DNA of 34,653 bases from UBA6168 sp964442355 (GCA_964442355.1 CAYTZS010000033.1:1-34653), one strand, 5' to 3'. Shown: positions 1 to 8,612, counted from the first letter of the stretch. Translations and numbers: made by a program. The notes: generated by a model not told the origin, from the sequence alone.

Positions 1-27
1 TGACCGACCTTGCCAAAACACTGCGCT

Positions 28-1248
28 ATGCCATTTGTAATCTACATCGCACCTAATTATACGGAAAATGCAGTCCGATTCATCGGCACTTTGTCGGCGC
101 TGGATGGTGTGCGCTTCGGCCTCGTCAGCCAAGAGCCGAAAGAGTGGCTGCCCGGTGATGTTCAGGCTCGAATCACCGATTTTCACCGAGTGGACGACGT
201 GTTCGATGCCGCCCAAATCGAAGCTGCTGCACGTGTGCTGATGGGCAGGCAAGGCAAAATCCATCGAATTCTAGGTGCCGTGGAGCAGGCGCAAGTGCCG
301 GTTGCGCAGGTGCGTGAAGTGCTAGGCATCGAGGGCATGGGCGTGGAGGCAGCACACAATTTTCGAGACAAAGGCCGCATGAAAAACCTCCTTCGGGAAG
401 CGGGTCTGCCCTGTGCCCGCCACAAGAAAGTGACCAGCAACCGGGAGGCATTTGCTTTTGCACACGAATATGGATTTCCGTTGGTGGTAAAGCCGCCAGA
501 TGGGGCGGCCTCACAATCCACCTACCGTGCCAACAACGAGGCAGAGCTGGCCCATGCCCTTTCGTTGAACCCGCCCACGCCCGATCATGTGGTGCTGCTG
601 GAGGAGTTCATCTTGGGCGACGAGCATTCGTTCGATACTTTTTCGCTCAACGGCAAACCCGTCTTTCATTCGCTCACGCAATATTTCCCCAACCCGCTCG
701 AAGTCATGCGGGAGGCTTGGATTCAGTGGCAAGTTGTGCTGCCCCGTGAAGTGGAATCCCCCATTTACGATGACATCAAGGCAGCTGCCTTCAAGACCCT
801 CGACACGCTGGGCATGTCCACGGGCATGAGCCATTTGGAGTGGTTCCGTCGGCAGGACGGTAGCATTGCTGTGTCGGAAGTGGCCGCCCGCCCGCCGGGG
901 GCTCAAATCACGACGCTCATCAGTCGAGCCAACGACTTCGACTGTGTGGCCGCTTGGGGCAAGCTGATGATTTTTGGCGAGTTCCCGGTGCCTGAGCGGA
1001 AGTACGCTGTGGGTGCGGCATACTTGCGGGGCATGGGCGTGGGCAGGGTGCAGCAGGTGCTTGGGCTTCAGCAAATAAATGCCGAGTTTGGCCACCTCTT
1101 CACCGATGTGAAAATTCCGAAACTAGGTCAAGATAAGGCAAAAAGTTACGAAGGCGAAGGCTATATCATCCTTCGACACCCTGAAACGGCGGTGGTGAAG
1201 GAAGCTTTGAGCCGTGTCGTTTCGGATGTTCGTGTGGTTCTGGGCTAG
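28..1248 (+). CDS. ATP-grasp domain protein, tandem copy 1
   Basis: A 406-residue soluble protein with the layout of a carboxylate-amine ligase of the ATP-grasp superfamily. An N-terminal pre-ATP-grasp region is followed by a GMG..A.NFRDK..M segment (about residues 105-120), the strand FPLVVKPPDGAAS that would bind ATP phosphates, the hinge VVLLEEFILGDEHS, and a late SEVAARPPGAQ stretch providing the Mg/ATP acidic and Arg residues. I chose ATG at 28; an in-frame TTG at 10 is also possible, and a stop at 1-3 closes the frame upstream. It sits 45 bp before a second ATP-grasp gene on the same strand with the same NFRDK motif, so the two are probably co-transcribed. The substrate cannot be inferred; ligation of an amino acid, peptide or other carboxylate is the family norm. 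No signal peptide or membrane segment. Confidence 0.85.
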   Translation: MPFVIYIAPNYTENAVRFIGTLSALDGVRFGLVSQEPKEWLPGDVQARITDFHRVDDVFDAAQIEAAARVLMGRQGKIHRILGAVEQAQVPVAQVREVLGIEGMGVEAAHNFRDKGRMKNLLREAGLPCARHKKVTSNREAFAFAHEYGFPLVVKPPDGAASQSTYRANNEAELAHALSLNPPTPDHVVLLEEFILGDEHSFDTFSLNGKPVFHSLTQYFPNPLEVMREAWIQWQVVLPREVESPIYDDIKAAAFKTLDTLGMSTGMSHLEWFRRQDGSIAVSEVAARPPGAQITTLISRANDFDCVAAWGKLMIFGEFPVPERKYAVGAAYLRGMGVGRVQQVLGLQQINAEFGHLFTDVKIPKLGQDKAKSYEGEGYIILRHPETAVVKEALSRVVSDVRVVLG

Positions 1249-1293
1249 CAGAACTTAAAACCAAAACAGTTTAGAAAATACAATCCTGATAAA

Positions 1294-2496
1294 ATGTCTA
1301 ACCAACTCACCGTCCTCATCCTAGCTGGCGATGTAAAAGGCCAGCGCCTCATCACGGAATGCAAACGGGAAGGCTGCCGAGTGTTCGTGCTTACCCGCCA
1401 AGCCCTCAAAGGCGACCCCGACTGGCCCGCCGCCGATGTGGATGAGTTTTTTTATATGCCCTCGCTCACCAAAAAGGAGGAGGTCATCAATGCGGTGAGC
1501 TACCTCTCCCGCACGGAGACGATTGACCGCATTGTTCCGCTCGACGACTTCGACGTTGAAATCGCATCGGCATTGCGGGAGCACCTGCGCATCCCTGGCA
1601 TGGGCGACACCACAGCCCGCAACTTCCGGGACAAGCTGGCCATGCGCATGGTCACTTCCGAAAAGGGCGTATTGTCGCCAGCCTTCGTCCCTGTTTTGAA
1701 CCACGAGGCCATTCACCATTACACCCAGAAAGTGCCAGCGCCGTGGGTGCTGAAGCCCCGCTCGCAGGCTGGCGCGGCAGGTATCAAGAAAATCCACAGC
1801 GCCGATGAGCTTTGGCAGCACCTCCACCAATTGGGTGACGAGCAGTCGCACTACATACTGGAGCGCTTCGTGCCGGGCGACATCTTCCACGTGGATGCCA
1901 TCACCATCAACAATGAGGTGAAATTCGTGGAGGTGAGCAAATACGGGAAACCCCCGCTGGAAATCATCCAAGGCGGTGGTATTTTCATGACCAGCATTCA
2001 AACGCGGAACAGCCTCGACGCCTTGGCGTTGAAGGAACTGAACAAACAAGTACTCGATGCGCTGCACTTCCGACGGGGCGTCACGCACACGGAGTTCATC
2101 AAGAGCCATGCCGATGGCAAGTTCTATTTTTTGGAAACCGCAGCTAGGGTAGGGGGTGCCTACATTGCCGAAGTGATTGAACATGCCACAGGCATCAATC
2201 TCTGGTCGGAGTGGGCAAAAATTGAAATCGCTGGGGAGAAGCTACCATACAAAGTGCCGGAGCAAAAGAACGACTATGCTGGGATTTTACTCTGCCTCGC
2301 CAAGCAGGAGTGGCCGGATATGAGCAATTACAACGACCCAGAAGTCGTTTACAAAGTCCATAAAAAGAATCATGCTGGGGTAATTTTGGCCTCACCGGAT
2401 GCCGCAAGGGTGCAGGCATTGATGGACAGCTACGCCTTGCGATTCAGTCAGGAGTTTTTGACGGCTGCGCCGCAATACGAGCGGATTGAGCGGTGA
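1294..2496 (+). CDS. ATP-grasp domain protein, tandem copy 2
   Basis: A 400-residue ATP-grasp ligase-like protein starting at ATG 1294. It opens with a Rossmann-like strand (VLILAGDVKGQRL), then a GMGDTTARNFRDKLAMR linker shared with the upstream gene, WVLKPRSQAGAAGIKKI (phosphate-binding loop), YILERFVPGDIFHVDA (hinge and base binding), and FYFLETAARVGGAYIAEVIE (metal-binding Glu and Arg near residues 280-295). The similar length, shared linker and adjacency suggest an old duplication followed by divergence. The gene ends 6 bp from the stop of the convergent cystathionine beta-synthase gene, leaving no room for a separate terminator. The product is probably a cytoplasmic ligase; its substrate is unknown. 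No transporter or precursor peptide gene is visible next to it to suggest a natural-product role. Confidence 0.85.
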   Translation: MSNQLTVLILAGDVKGQRLITECKREGCRVFVLTRQALKGDPDWPAADVDEFFYMPSLTKKEEVINAVSYLSRTETIDRIVPLDDFDVEIASALREHLRIPGMGDTTARNFRDKLAMRMVTSEKGVLSPAFVPVLNHEAIHHYTQKVPAPWVLKPRSQAGAAGIKKIHSADELWQHLHQLGDEQSHYILERFVPGDIFHVDAITINNEVKFVEVSKYGKPPLEIIQGGGIFMTSIQTRNSLDALALKELNKQVLDALHFRRGVTHTEFIKSHADGKFYFLETAARVGGAYIAEVIEHATGINLWSEWAKIEIAGEKLPYKVPEQKNDYAGILLCLAKQEWPDMSNYNDPEVVYKVHKKNHAGVILASPDAARVQALMDSYALRFSQEFLTAAPQYERIER

Positions 2497-2502
2497 TCTA
2501 CA

Positions 2503-3858
2503 CTACACCGCCTGAATCACGTCATATTGCGTGAGCATGTGCAGGCTCCCTGCCCGGTCACGCACCACGACGGCCTGAACTTCCTTGGTCAAATACTTGC
2601 CCAACTGCCGGAACGGCATATCGTCCTCGACAATGGGGAACGGCCTGCCCATGACGCTCGTCACATGCTTTTCGGCATGGAGCAACGGGTTGTCGAGTAG
2701 GTATTTCAGCACTTCGGTTTCGGTCACGCCGCCCACCATTTTGCCATCTTGGATGACAGGCAGTTGGGAGATGTCGTTTTCCTTCATCAAGTTGAAGGCA
2801 TGTCGAACCGTGTCAGTTGGACTAACGCTGAAGAAGGTTTTACTGCTTTTTTGCGCCAATAAGTCCTTGATTTTCAGTTCCGTATCGAGGAAGCCTCGCT
2901 CCCTCATCCAGTCGTCGTTGTACAGCTTGCCGATGTAGCGGCTACCGTGGTCGTGGAAGATGACCACCACCACGTCGGTGGGTTTGAGGCGGTCTTTGAG
3001 TTGGAGCAACCCACCCAATGCGCTACCGGCAGAGTAGCCGAGCAGGATGCCTTCCTCTTTGGCGATGCGTCTTGCCATCACGGCGGCGTCCTTGTCCGTC
3101 ACTTTTTCAAAATGGTCAATGACCGAGAAATCGTAGTTCTTCGGAATGATGTCTTCACCGATACCCTCCGTGATGTACGAGTAGATTTCTTTTGGGTCAA
3201 TTTTGCCCGTCTCGTGGTAGGCTTTCAGTGTGGAACCGTAAGTGTCAATCCCCCAAATCTGGATGTTCGGATTTTTTTCTTTCAAATACTTGCCCACGCC
3301 CGTGATGGTGCCGCCCGTGCCAGCACCCACGACGAGGTGTGTGATTTTGCCCTCGGTTTGCTCCCAAATTTCCGGCCCAGTTGTCTCATAATGCGCTTGG
3401 CGGTTGGCGAGGTTGTCGTATTGGTTGAACCAGTAGCTGTTCGGGATTTCCTTGCTCAGGCGCTCCGCAACGGAGTAGTAGCTGCGGGGGTCGGTGGCTT
3501 CCACATTGGTGGGGCAGACGATGACCTCGGCGCCCATGGCCCGCAGCAGGTCGAATTTTTCTTTGGATTGCTTGTCGCTGGTGGTAAAAATGCAGCGGTA
3601 ACCCTTCACGCAGGCGGCGATGGCGAGACCCATGCCTGTGTTGCCGCTCGTACACTCGATGATGGTGCCGCCAGGCTTGATTTTGCCCTCGGCCTCCGCC
3701 ACTTCGAGCATTTTGAGCGCCATGCGGTCTTTTGTGCTGTGACCGGGGTTAAAGGTTTCGATTTTGCCCAGCACGAGGCAAGGCACGTCGGCTACGACCT
3801 TGTTCAACTTGACGAGGGGGGTATTTCCGATGGTTTCGAGAATATTTTGGTAGTACAT
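2503..3858 (-). CDS. Cystathionine beta-synthase / cysteine synthase with C-terminal CBS domains
   Basis: A 451-residue PLP enzyme of fold type II. The segment ILETIGNTPLVKLN begins the catalytic domain, the PLP-binding lysine is K43 in NPGHSTKDR, the phosphate/substrate loop TSGNTG lies at 70-75, and GTGGTITGVGKYL is the glycine-rich PLP phosphate loop. After about residue 325 there are two CBS repeats (FFSVSPTDTVRHAF and FPIVEDDMPFRQL regions), as in cystathionine beta-synthase rather than plain CysK. The reaction would be beta-replacement on serine, or O-acetylserine, with homocysteine or sulfide. There is no N-terminal haem domain, as usual in bacteria. The frame is open 36 codons further upstream, but that part crosses intergenic repeats and lacks homology features, so I start at ATG 3858. 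A candidate -7 element lies at 3926-3933. Confidence 0.9.
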   Translation of the reverse strand: MYYQNILETIGNTPLVKLNKVVADVPCLVLGKIETFNPGHSTKDRMALKMLEVAEAEGKIKPGGTIIECTSGNTGMGLAIAACVKGYRCIFTTSDKQSKEKFDLLRAMGAEVIVCPTNVEATDPRSYYSVAERLSKEIPNSYWFNQYDNLANRQAHYETTGPEIWEQTEGKITHLVVGAGTGGTITGVGKYLKEKNPNIQIWGIDTYGSTLKAYHETGKIDPKEIYSYITEGIGEDIIPKNYDFSVIDHFEKVTDKDAAVMARRIAKEEGILLGYSAGSALGGLLQLKDRLKPTDVVVVIFHDHGSRYIGKLYNDDWMRERGFLDTELKIKDLLAQKSSKTFFSVSPTDTVRHAFNLMKENDISQLPVIQDGKMVGGVTETEVLKYLLDNPLLHAEKHVTSVMGRPFPIVEDDMPFRQLGKYLTKEVQAVVVRDRAGSLHMLTQYDVIQAV

Positions 3859-3864
3859 GGATAG

Positions 3865-3899
3865 AATTGAGAATGGAAAATGAAGAATTGAAAACAAAG
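3865..3899. repeat. Degenerate 7-bp tandem repeat, AA-initial units (5 copies)
   Basis: Reading the plus strand in sevens gives AATTGAG, AATGGAA, AATGAAG, AATTGAA, AACAAAG: five consecutive units that all start with AA and share A/G-rich content. It lies in the 5' untranslated region of the cystathionine beta-synthase gene (minus strand), between the proposed -7 element and the start codon. Confidence 0.55.
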
Positions 3900-3925
3900 A
3901 CAATGCTCCTTGCTCAACTTCGCCG

Positions 3926-3933
3926 CAAAGGTA
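3926..3933 (-). promoter_or_regulatory. Candidate Bacteroidota -7 element for the cystathionine beta-synthase gene
   Basis: Minus-strand TACCTTTG matches the Bacteroidota consensus TAnnTTTG exactly, 68 nt upstream of the start codon. No TTG is visible at the expected -33 distance, so only half of the promoter is supported. Confidence 0.4.
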
Positions 3934-4005
3934 AGCGGGTTGGGTGGCTGAAACGGCGATATGCATTGTTTTGATTCAAAAAAACTTGGCATAACTCGGC
4001 AATGC

Positions 4006-4040
4006 TAATCACCAGTCACTAATCACTAATCACCATTCAC
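4006..4040. repeat. Degenerate 7-bp tandem repeat, TAATCAC family (5 copies)
   Basis: Plus-strand units are TAATCAC, CAGTCAC, TAATCAC, TAATCAC, CATTCAC. Three are identical and the others differ at two positions or one. The last unit overlaps the stop codon of lpxK (4037-4039), so the array sits directly downstream of that gene. Confidence 0.7.
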
Positions 4041-5104
4041 ACCTTAAAATTCAACAAAAACTCCTTCACCAACTTGTCAAACCGCTGCCCATCTTGTCCA
4101 TGAAAAAACACTTCGACAGGCAGCACAAAATACGGCAGGCGGTTTTGGGCGAGGCGCTCCCGGTGCAGTTCGAGGCGCATGGCGTCCTTCTCGGTGGTCA
4201 AGATGATTTTTTTGCCACCCGGCATCAGCTCGAACTGCTGCTCGATTTCCGTCAAATCATCTTCCGTGAAATAATGGTGGTCTTCATATTCCCGTACCCG
4301 CACCGTGCCGACACGGGTTTCCAGGTAGTCCTGCAAGTAGTCAGAATTGGCGATAGCACTGACTAGCAACACTGACATATCTTCCTGTAAATCAACGGGA
4401 TAGTTTGCATTGAGGGCGTAATAGGGGCGCAGGTAGCGGTAGCTTGAAAAATAAACCTGTTGGTGTGGGAAAGGCTTTATCTCTGCCAGCATTTTTTCCC
4501 GGTCGTCGTCGTGGAGGTCATCAGGGCATTTGCTCACGATGATGACATCAGCCCTGCGGTAAGCACTTTTCCATTCTCGAAGCCTGCCGCTTGGCAACAG
4601 AAAATCACGGGTAAATGGCCTTCGGAACTCCGTCAGCAGGATGTTCAAACCTGGCTTCACGCCCCGGTGTTGGAAGGCGTCGTCGAGTAGCACGACTTGC
4701 GTTTGCGGGGCATGTTGCAGCATTTCCGGTATGCCAAGTGCCCGGTTCTCGTTCACAGTAGCAAAAATCTCTGGGTATTTGCGCTTGAACATCAGTGGCT
4801 CGTCGCCTACTTGGTCGGCCTTGCTCCAGTACTGCACGATTTGGTGGCCAACGGTTTTTCGACGGTAGCCCCGGCTCAGCGTCGAAACGTTCAGGTAGGG
4901 CATCAGCAGCCGGATTAGGTACTCGATATGTGGCGTCTTGCCCGCCCCGCCCACGGTCAGGTTGCCCACCGAAATCACCGGGATGTCGAAGTGGACGCTG
5001 AGCAGCACTTTTTGTCGGTACAGAAAGTCTCGGATGCTCACCCCCAGCCCGAAAAGCAGCGAGAAGGGCAGGAGCAGGATGCGTATGAGTGGGTCTTGAA
5101 TCAT
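4037..5104 (-). CDS. lpxK: Tetraacyldisaccharide 4'-kinase
   Basis: A 355-residue inner-membrane-associated P-loop kinase that phosphorylates the 4' position of the lipid A disaccharide, the sixth step of the Raetz pathway. It has one N-terminal hydrophobic segment (residues 5-22), the Walker A region GNLTVGGAGKTP (47-58), and the hallmark LpxK motifs LSRGYRR (76-82), GDEP (100-103) and DDAFQHR (141-147, including the catalytic Asp). Length is typical for the family. It shows that the organism makes lipid A. The gene is divergent from the BamA-like gene, with heptamer repeats on both sides. A candidate -7 element lies at 5166-5173. Confidence 0.96.
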   Translation of the reverse strand: MIQDPLIRILLLPFSLLFGLGVSIRDFLYRQKVLLSVHFDIPVISVGNLTVGGAGKTPHIEYLIRLLMPYLNVSTLSRGYRRKTVGHQIVQYWSKADQVGDEPLMFKRKYPEIFATVNENRALGIPEMLQHAPQTQVVLLDDAFQHRGVKPGLNILLTEFRRPFTRDFLLPSGRLREWKSAYRRADVIIVSKCPDDLHDDDREKMLAEIKPFPHQQVYFSSYRYLRPYYALNANYPVDLQEDMSVLLVSAIANSDYLQDYLETRVGTVRVREYEDHHYFTEDDLTEIEQQFELMPGGKKIILTTEKDAMRLELHRERLAQNRLPYFVLPVEVFFHGQDGQRFDKLVKEFLLNFKV

Positions 5105-5105
5105 C

Positions 5106-5140
5106 AGTCGGGAGTTGGCAATTGGCAGTTGGTGACTGTT
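5106..5140. repeat. Degenerate 7-bp tandem repeat, AGTTGGC family (5 copies)
   Basis: Plus-strand units are AGTCGGG, AGTTGGC, AATTGGC, AGTTGGT, GACTGTT. The array begins one base beyond the lpxK start codon and so forms most of its short 5' leader. The same AGTTGGC unit recurs at 11113-11133 and 25799-25882. Confidence 0.6.
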
Positions 5141-5165
5141 AAATTGTCAAGTGCAGCGTCGGCAG

Positions 5166-5173
5166 CAAATGTA
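5166..5173 (-). promoter_or_regulatory. Candidate -7 element for lpxK
   Basis: Minus-strand TACATTTG matches TAnnTTTG exactly, 62 nt upstream of the lpxK start. No well-spaced TTG was found for the -33 element. The heptamer array lies between it and the start codon. Confidence 0.4.
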
Positions 5174-5239
5174 TTGCGACAAAACAGAAAATGATTAACG
5201 CCTAATCAGGCCAATCGTTTCAAACACCGAGCGACATCG

Positions 5240-5247
5240 TACCTTCG
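5240..5247 (+). promoter_or_regulatory. Candidate -7 element for the BamA-like gene
   Basis: TACCTTCG differs from TAnnTTTG at one position and ends only 6 nt before the ATG at 5254. If used, the transcript would be leaderless or nearly so. No matching -33 element is seen, so support is weak. Confidence 0.25.
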
Positions 5248-5253
5248 CCGCCG

Positions 5254-6738
5254 ATGAAACCAAGCCAAAACAACGTATTTTTATTTACACGGCTTCGCAA
5301 ATGCTTGGCTTGTCTCATCGTGGCCTGTTTTGTTGTTGCTGGCGCAAACACACAGGGTTTTGCCCAAGATTCAACTCCTGTGAGTGCAGCATCCTCAATC
5401 CTTCCGCACGTTACCATACGAAACATCTACATCGAGGGCAACCGCCGAACCAAGGCAGATATCATCCTGCGGGAGCTGGATTTTGGGCTAAACGATACCA
5501 TTTCACTGACAACGCTTGCTGCTCGTTTGCAAGAAAACGAGCTGGAAATACTCAACACTGGCCTTTTTACCACAGCAAAAATCTCCTTCAAAGATTGGAT
5601 TGGAGCGACCAACGAAGTCGGCCTGCTAATCACAGTTCAGGAGGGCTGGTACGTTTTCCCGTTCCCCATCCTTGAGCTGGCCGACCGCAACTTCAACGTC
5701 TGGTGGGACACTTACAACCACTCACTGCGCCGCCTGAACTGGGGCATCCGTTTTTACCACACCAACCTGACAGGCAGAAAAGATTTGCTGAAAGCCGTTG
5801 TGCAACAAGGTTTTACGAAAAAATACGAGCTGATTTACACGCTGCCCTATGTCAACCGCCGTAAAACGCTGGGGCTGAATCTCAACTTCCTGCATACCCG
5901 TGAACGGCAAATCGGTTACACGACCGAGAACAACGAACTGATTTTCACTAACAGCTCCGACCGGCTTTTGCTCCAACGTTTTCGCATCGGCACTGGCTTG
6001 CAGTACCGCCCCAAGCTCGACATTACGCACCACCTAAGCTTGACTTTTCACCAAAACCTCATTGACGAGTCGGTGCGGACGGAACTGAACCCCGACTTTT
6101 TTCTCAACGGCTTAGAGCAACGTTACCTTGCCGTCAATTACGAACTGGTGGTGGACAAACGGGATATTCGCCCGTACCCGATGAACGGCTACCTCGTGGA
6201 CGCCAGCATCGCACGGAACGGACTGCTGCTCAACGAGGGAATGGATGCCCTGAGCGTACAGGCCATTTTCCAGCAGTTTTTTTCCTTCGGGAAAAGATGG
6301 AGTGCTGGCTTTGTGGTGAAGGGCAAGGCGGGTTTGCTCCGCAACAAACAGCCGTATTACGGCAGTCAGGCGCTCGGCTACGAACCCGACTTCATCCGTG
6401 GCTACGAATACTACGTTGTGGACGGCCTCGACTACGCTTTCAACAAGTCGCTGCTGCGCTATCGCCTTTTTGACCGAACGATGCATCTCGGCCAGTACAT
6501 GCGCCTCGAATCGTTCCGGGAAATGCCCATTAAGCTCTTCGTGGTGCTGCATAACGAACTGGGTTATGCCAACAATCCGTTTTACCATGAGTCCAACTCC
6601 CTCGCCAACGAACTGCTCTGGGGTACGACGCTTGGCTTGGATTTAGTCTTGTATTACGATAAGGTGTTTAACTTTGAGGTGAGTAGAAATCGGCTTGGGG
6701 AGTATGGTTTCTACCTTCACTGGACATTTAGTTTTTGA
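5254..6738 (+). CDS. POTRA / Omp85-type outer-membrane beta-barrel protein (BamA/TamA-like)
   Basis: A 494-residue exported protein. Residues 1-38 form a signal peptide (basic start, hydrophobic core, likely cleavage near GFAQ). A single POTRA-like domain spans about 48-130 (VTIRNIYIEGNRRTKADII, then the NELEILNTGLFTTAKI helix region). The remainder alternates hydrophobic and polar residues in the manner of a 16-strand Omp85 barrel and ends YLHWTFSF, with the terminal Phe typical of proteins recognised by the BAM complex. At under 500 residues with one POTRA it is too small for the main BamA (usually five POTRAs). It resembles the short Omp85 paralogues of Bacteroidota, whose clients are not known. 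It is divergent from lpxK and 60 bp ahead of nadK. Confidence 0.85.
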   Translation: MKPSQNNVFLFTRLRKCLACLIVACFVVAGANTQGFAQDSTPVSAASSILPHVTIRNIYIEGNRRTKADIILRELDFGLNDTISLTTLAARLQENELEILNTGLFTTAKISFKDWIGATNEVGLLITVQEGWYVFPFPILELADRNFNVWWDTYNHSLRRLNWGIRFYHTNLTGRKDLLKAVVQQGFTKKYELIYTLPYVNRRKTLGLNLNFLHTRERQIGYTTENNELIFTNSSDRLLLQRFRIGTGLQYRPKLDITHHLSLTFHQNLIDESVRTELNPDFFLNGLEQRYLAVNYELVVDKRDIRPYPMNGYLVDASIARNGLLLNEGMDALSVQAIFQQFFSFGKRWSAGFVVKGKAGLLRNKQPYYGSQALGYEPDFIRGYEYYVVDGLDYAFNKSLLRYRLFDRTMHLGQYMRLESFREMPIKLFVVLHNELGYANNPFYHESNSLANELLWGTTLGLDLVLYYDKVFNFEVSRNRLGEYGFYLHWTFSF

Positions 6739-6798
6739 AGGTCTAATGGTAAAGTTTTCAAATTTCCTTAGTCGCTCAAACCCTCAAATCCTCGACAA

Positions 6799-7683
6799 AT
6801 GCAAGTAGTCGTTTACAGCCAGTACCTAAAAGAAGGCGACCTGCCCTTTGTGCAGCACCTTTTCGATGCCCTCGCAGCGAACGGCATCGTCGCTTACGTG
6901 AATGCGCCTTATTTGCAGGAACTTCAAGGCAAGATTGCATTCCAAACCAACGTGGGGGTGTTTGAGGGCTACCTCGACTTCCGGGTTCGGGAGCTGGATT
7001 TTGTCATCACGCTGGGTGGTGATGGAACCATCCTCGCAGCGGCCACACTCGTTCGAGACATGGGCGTGCCCATCCTCGGCATCAACTTGGGGCGGCTCGG
7101 ATTTCTCGCTACGGTGGGCAAGGACCAAATTGCTGCGGCAATCTCCCTCGTGGCACGAGGCGAGTACTCGGTTGGTGAGCGCAGCACCCTGCGGTTGGAG
7201 AGCGACCCACCGCTGTTCAACGACATGCCGTTTGCCCTCAATGATTTCACCATCTTGAAACGGGACACCTCTTCGATGATAACCATCCACGCCTTCGTCA
7301 ACGGAGCTTACCTCAACACCTACTGGGCCGATGGCCTCGTAGTGGCCACCCCGACTGGCAGCACGGGCTATTCGCTCAGCTGCGGTGGCCCGATTGTTTT
7401 TCCAGACTCCAACAACTTCGTGCTGACGCCCGTTGCGCCGCACAATCTCAACGTTCGTCCGCTCGTCATTGCCGATTCTGCTACCATTTCCTTCGAGGTG
7501 GAGGGCCGTGCCGAGAACTTCCTCTGCACCCTCGACTCCCGCCACGAAATCATCACCTCGGTCAACAAGATTGCCATTCGCCGGGGCGATTTTCCGGTGA
7601 AGGTGGTACAGTTGCTCGACGATAGTTTCTTGGATACAATGCGGAAGAAGTTGAACTGGGGGGTGGATTTGAGAAATCACTGA
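6799..7683 (+). CDS. nadK: NAD kinase
   Basis: A 294-residue cytoplasmic enzyme that phosphorylates NAD to NADP with ATP or polyphosphate. Diagnostic motifs are visible: GGDGT at 73-77 with the catalytic Asp75, NLGRLGFL at 96-103, LNDFTI near 147-152 (the NE/D motif), WADGLVVATPTGSTGYSLSCGGP at about 176-198, and a C-terminal beta-rich oligomerisation region. Length is normal. Its last 7 bases overlap the 3' end of the convergent AstE-like gene. It may be read through from the preceding outer-membrane gene, since no terminator is seen in the 60-bp gap. Confidence 0.96.
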   Translation: MQVVVYSQYLKEGDLPFVQHLFDALAANGIVAYVNAPYLQELQGKIAFQTNVGVFEGYLDFRVRELDFVITLGGDGTILAAATLVRDMGVPILGINLGRLGFLATVGKDQIAAAISLVARGEYSVGERSTLRLESDPPLFNDMPFALNDFTILKRDTSSMITIHAFVNGAYLNTYWADGLVVATPTGSTGYSLSCGGPIVFPDSNNFVLTPVAPHNLNVRPLVIADSATISFEVEGRAENFLCTLDSRHEIITSVNKIAIRRGDFPVKVVQLLDDSFLDTMRKKLNWGVDLRNH

Positions 7684-8612
7684 CCGATGTGAAACAACGC
7701 ATCCCCCATCCCCACCACCGGGTTGTTGTTGTGCCCGATAATATGTCCTGCCTTTTTTGCCACCACAGGGATTTCGTCCATGCCGTAGGGGTCGTTGATG
7801 ACGGCCAGCACCTCGCCGGGGCTCACCTGCTCGCCTGATTGCTTTAACCAACGGAAAATGCCGGGACGGTCGGCTCGCATCCAGTCCATTTTTTCGATGT
7901 GGATGGCTGGTGTAGCTGGTGAGGGCGGCGCATCTGGCAACATTTCTTGGCGGTGCAGCAGCCGCTGGATGCCTTCCAGCCCTTTTTCAATGGAAAGTTG
8001 GTCGAAACGGAGGTTCTCGCCACCCTCAAAAACGAGCACCTGCTTGCCGTGGTCGAGGGCTGTTTTGCGCAGCGACTTGGCGATGGGCTTGCTCGCCACG
8101 GTGTAGGGCGCACCGAACTGTTCGGCCAGTTCTTGGCTGAGGATGTCACCTGTCGAATAGCGAATTTGTGGGTAGTTGTAGTTGCTGTTGCCGCCCGTGT
8201 GGAAGTCCACGCCGAAGTCAATCACGGGCATGATGTGCTTGGTAAAAATATGCGCCACCCGTGCTGCCATCGAGCCGTTTGGTGAGCCGGGGAAGCTGCG
8301 GTTGACGTCTTTGCCGTCAGGTACATCACGGCTAAAGTTGTTGAAACCATAGACGTTCATCAAGGGGATGGCCACCACGCTACCCCGTTGCAGGTGTTCA
8401 AACATGCGCCCAGCCAGTGTCCGCCGCACGATTTCCACACTGTTGATTTCGTCGCCATGTACCCCGGACATGAAAAGCACCGTTGGGCCTGGTTCCGAGC
8501 TGCGGAAGACGTGAACGTTGAGGTATATCCTCGTGTCGGAAGGCAGACGGCCCACATTGAGGCGGAGGACGGCATTTTGGCCAGGTTCTATTGTATTGTT
8601 TTGGATGGTCAT
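7677..8612 (-). CDS. Succinylglutamate desuccinylase / aspartoacylase family zinc hydrolase
   Basis: A 311-residue M14-like zinc hydrolase. The metal-binding motif is HGDE (H52 and E55), with the third ligand H138 in DFHTGG. DVNRSFPG (102-109) carries the substrate-carboxylate arginine, and the C-terminal part holds a barrel-like sandwich ending in GMGDALFHI. I start at ATG 8612; the frame extends 42 codons further up but only through non-conserved sequence. The gene follows the rimK-type gene by 70 bp on the same strand, an arrangement I recall as common in Bacteroidota. Known family members remove acyl groups from amino acids. In this context it could hydrolyse the amide or peptide bonds made by the ligase (inference). 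Confidence 0.88.
   Translation of the reverse strand: MTIQNNTIEPGQNAVLRLNVGRLPSDTRIYLNVHVFRSSEPGPTVLFMSGVHGDEINSVEIVRRTLAGRMFEHLQRGSVVAIPLMNVYGFNNFSRDVPDGKDVNRSFPGSPNGSMAARVAHIFTKHIMPVIDFGVDFHTGGNSNYNYPQIRYSTGDILSQELAEQFGAPYTVASKPIAKSLRKTALDHGKQVLVFEGGENLRFDQLSIEKGLEGIQRLLHRQEMLPDAPPSPATPAIHIEKMDWMRADRPGIFRWLKQSGEQVSPGEVLAVINDPYGMDEIPVVAKKAGHIIGHNNNPVVGMGDALFHIGQ

Noticed and set aside
2947..3864. A 305-codon plus-strand frame opposite the cystathionine beta-synthase gene
   Set aside because: It is antisense to a gene with all catalytic motifs; composition (Phe, Val, His, Asp) is that of a shadow frame.
6739..6798. CTCAAACC/CTCAAATC near-repeats before nadK
   Set aside because: Only two units with period 8, so they do not belong to the heptamer pattern and may be chance.
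6826..7851. A 341-codon open frame antisense to nadK
   Set aside because: It covers nadK and the convergent gene end, has no family motif, and is explained by codon bias of the sense gene.
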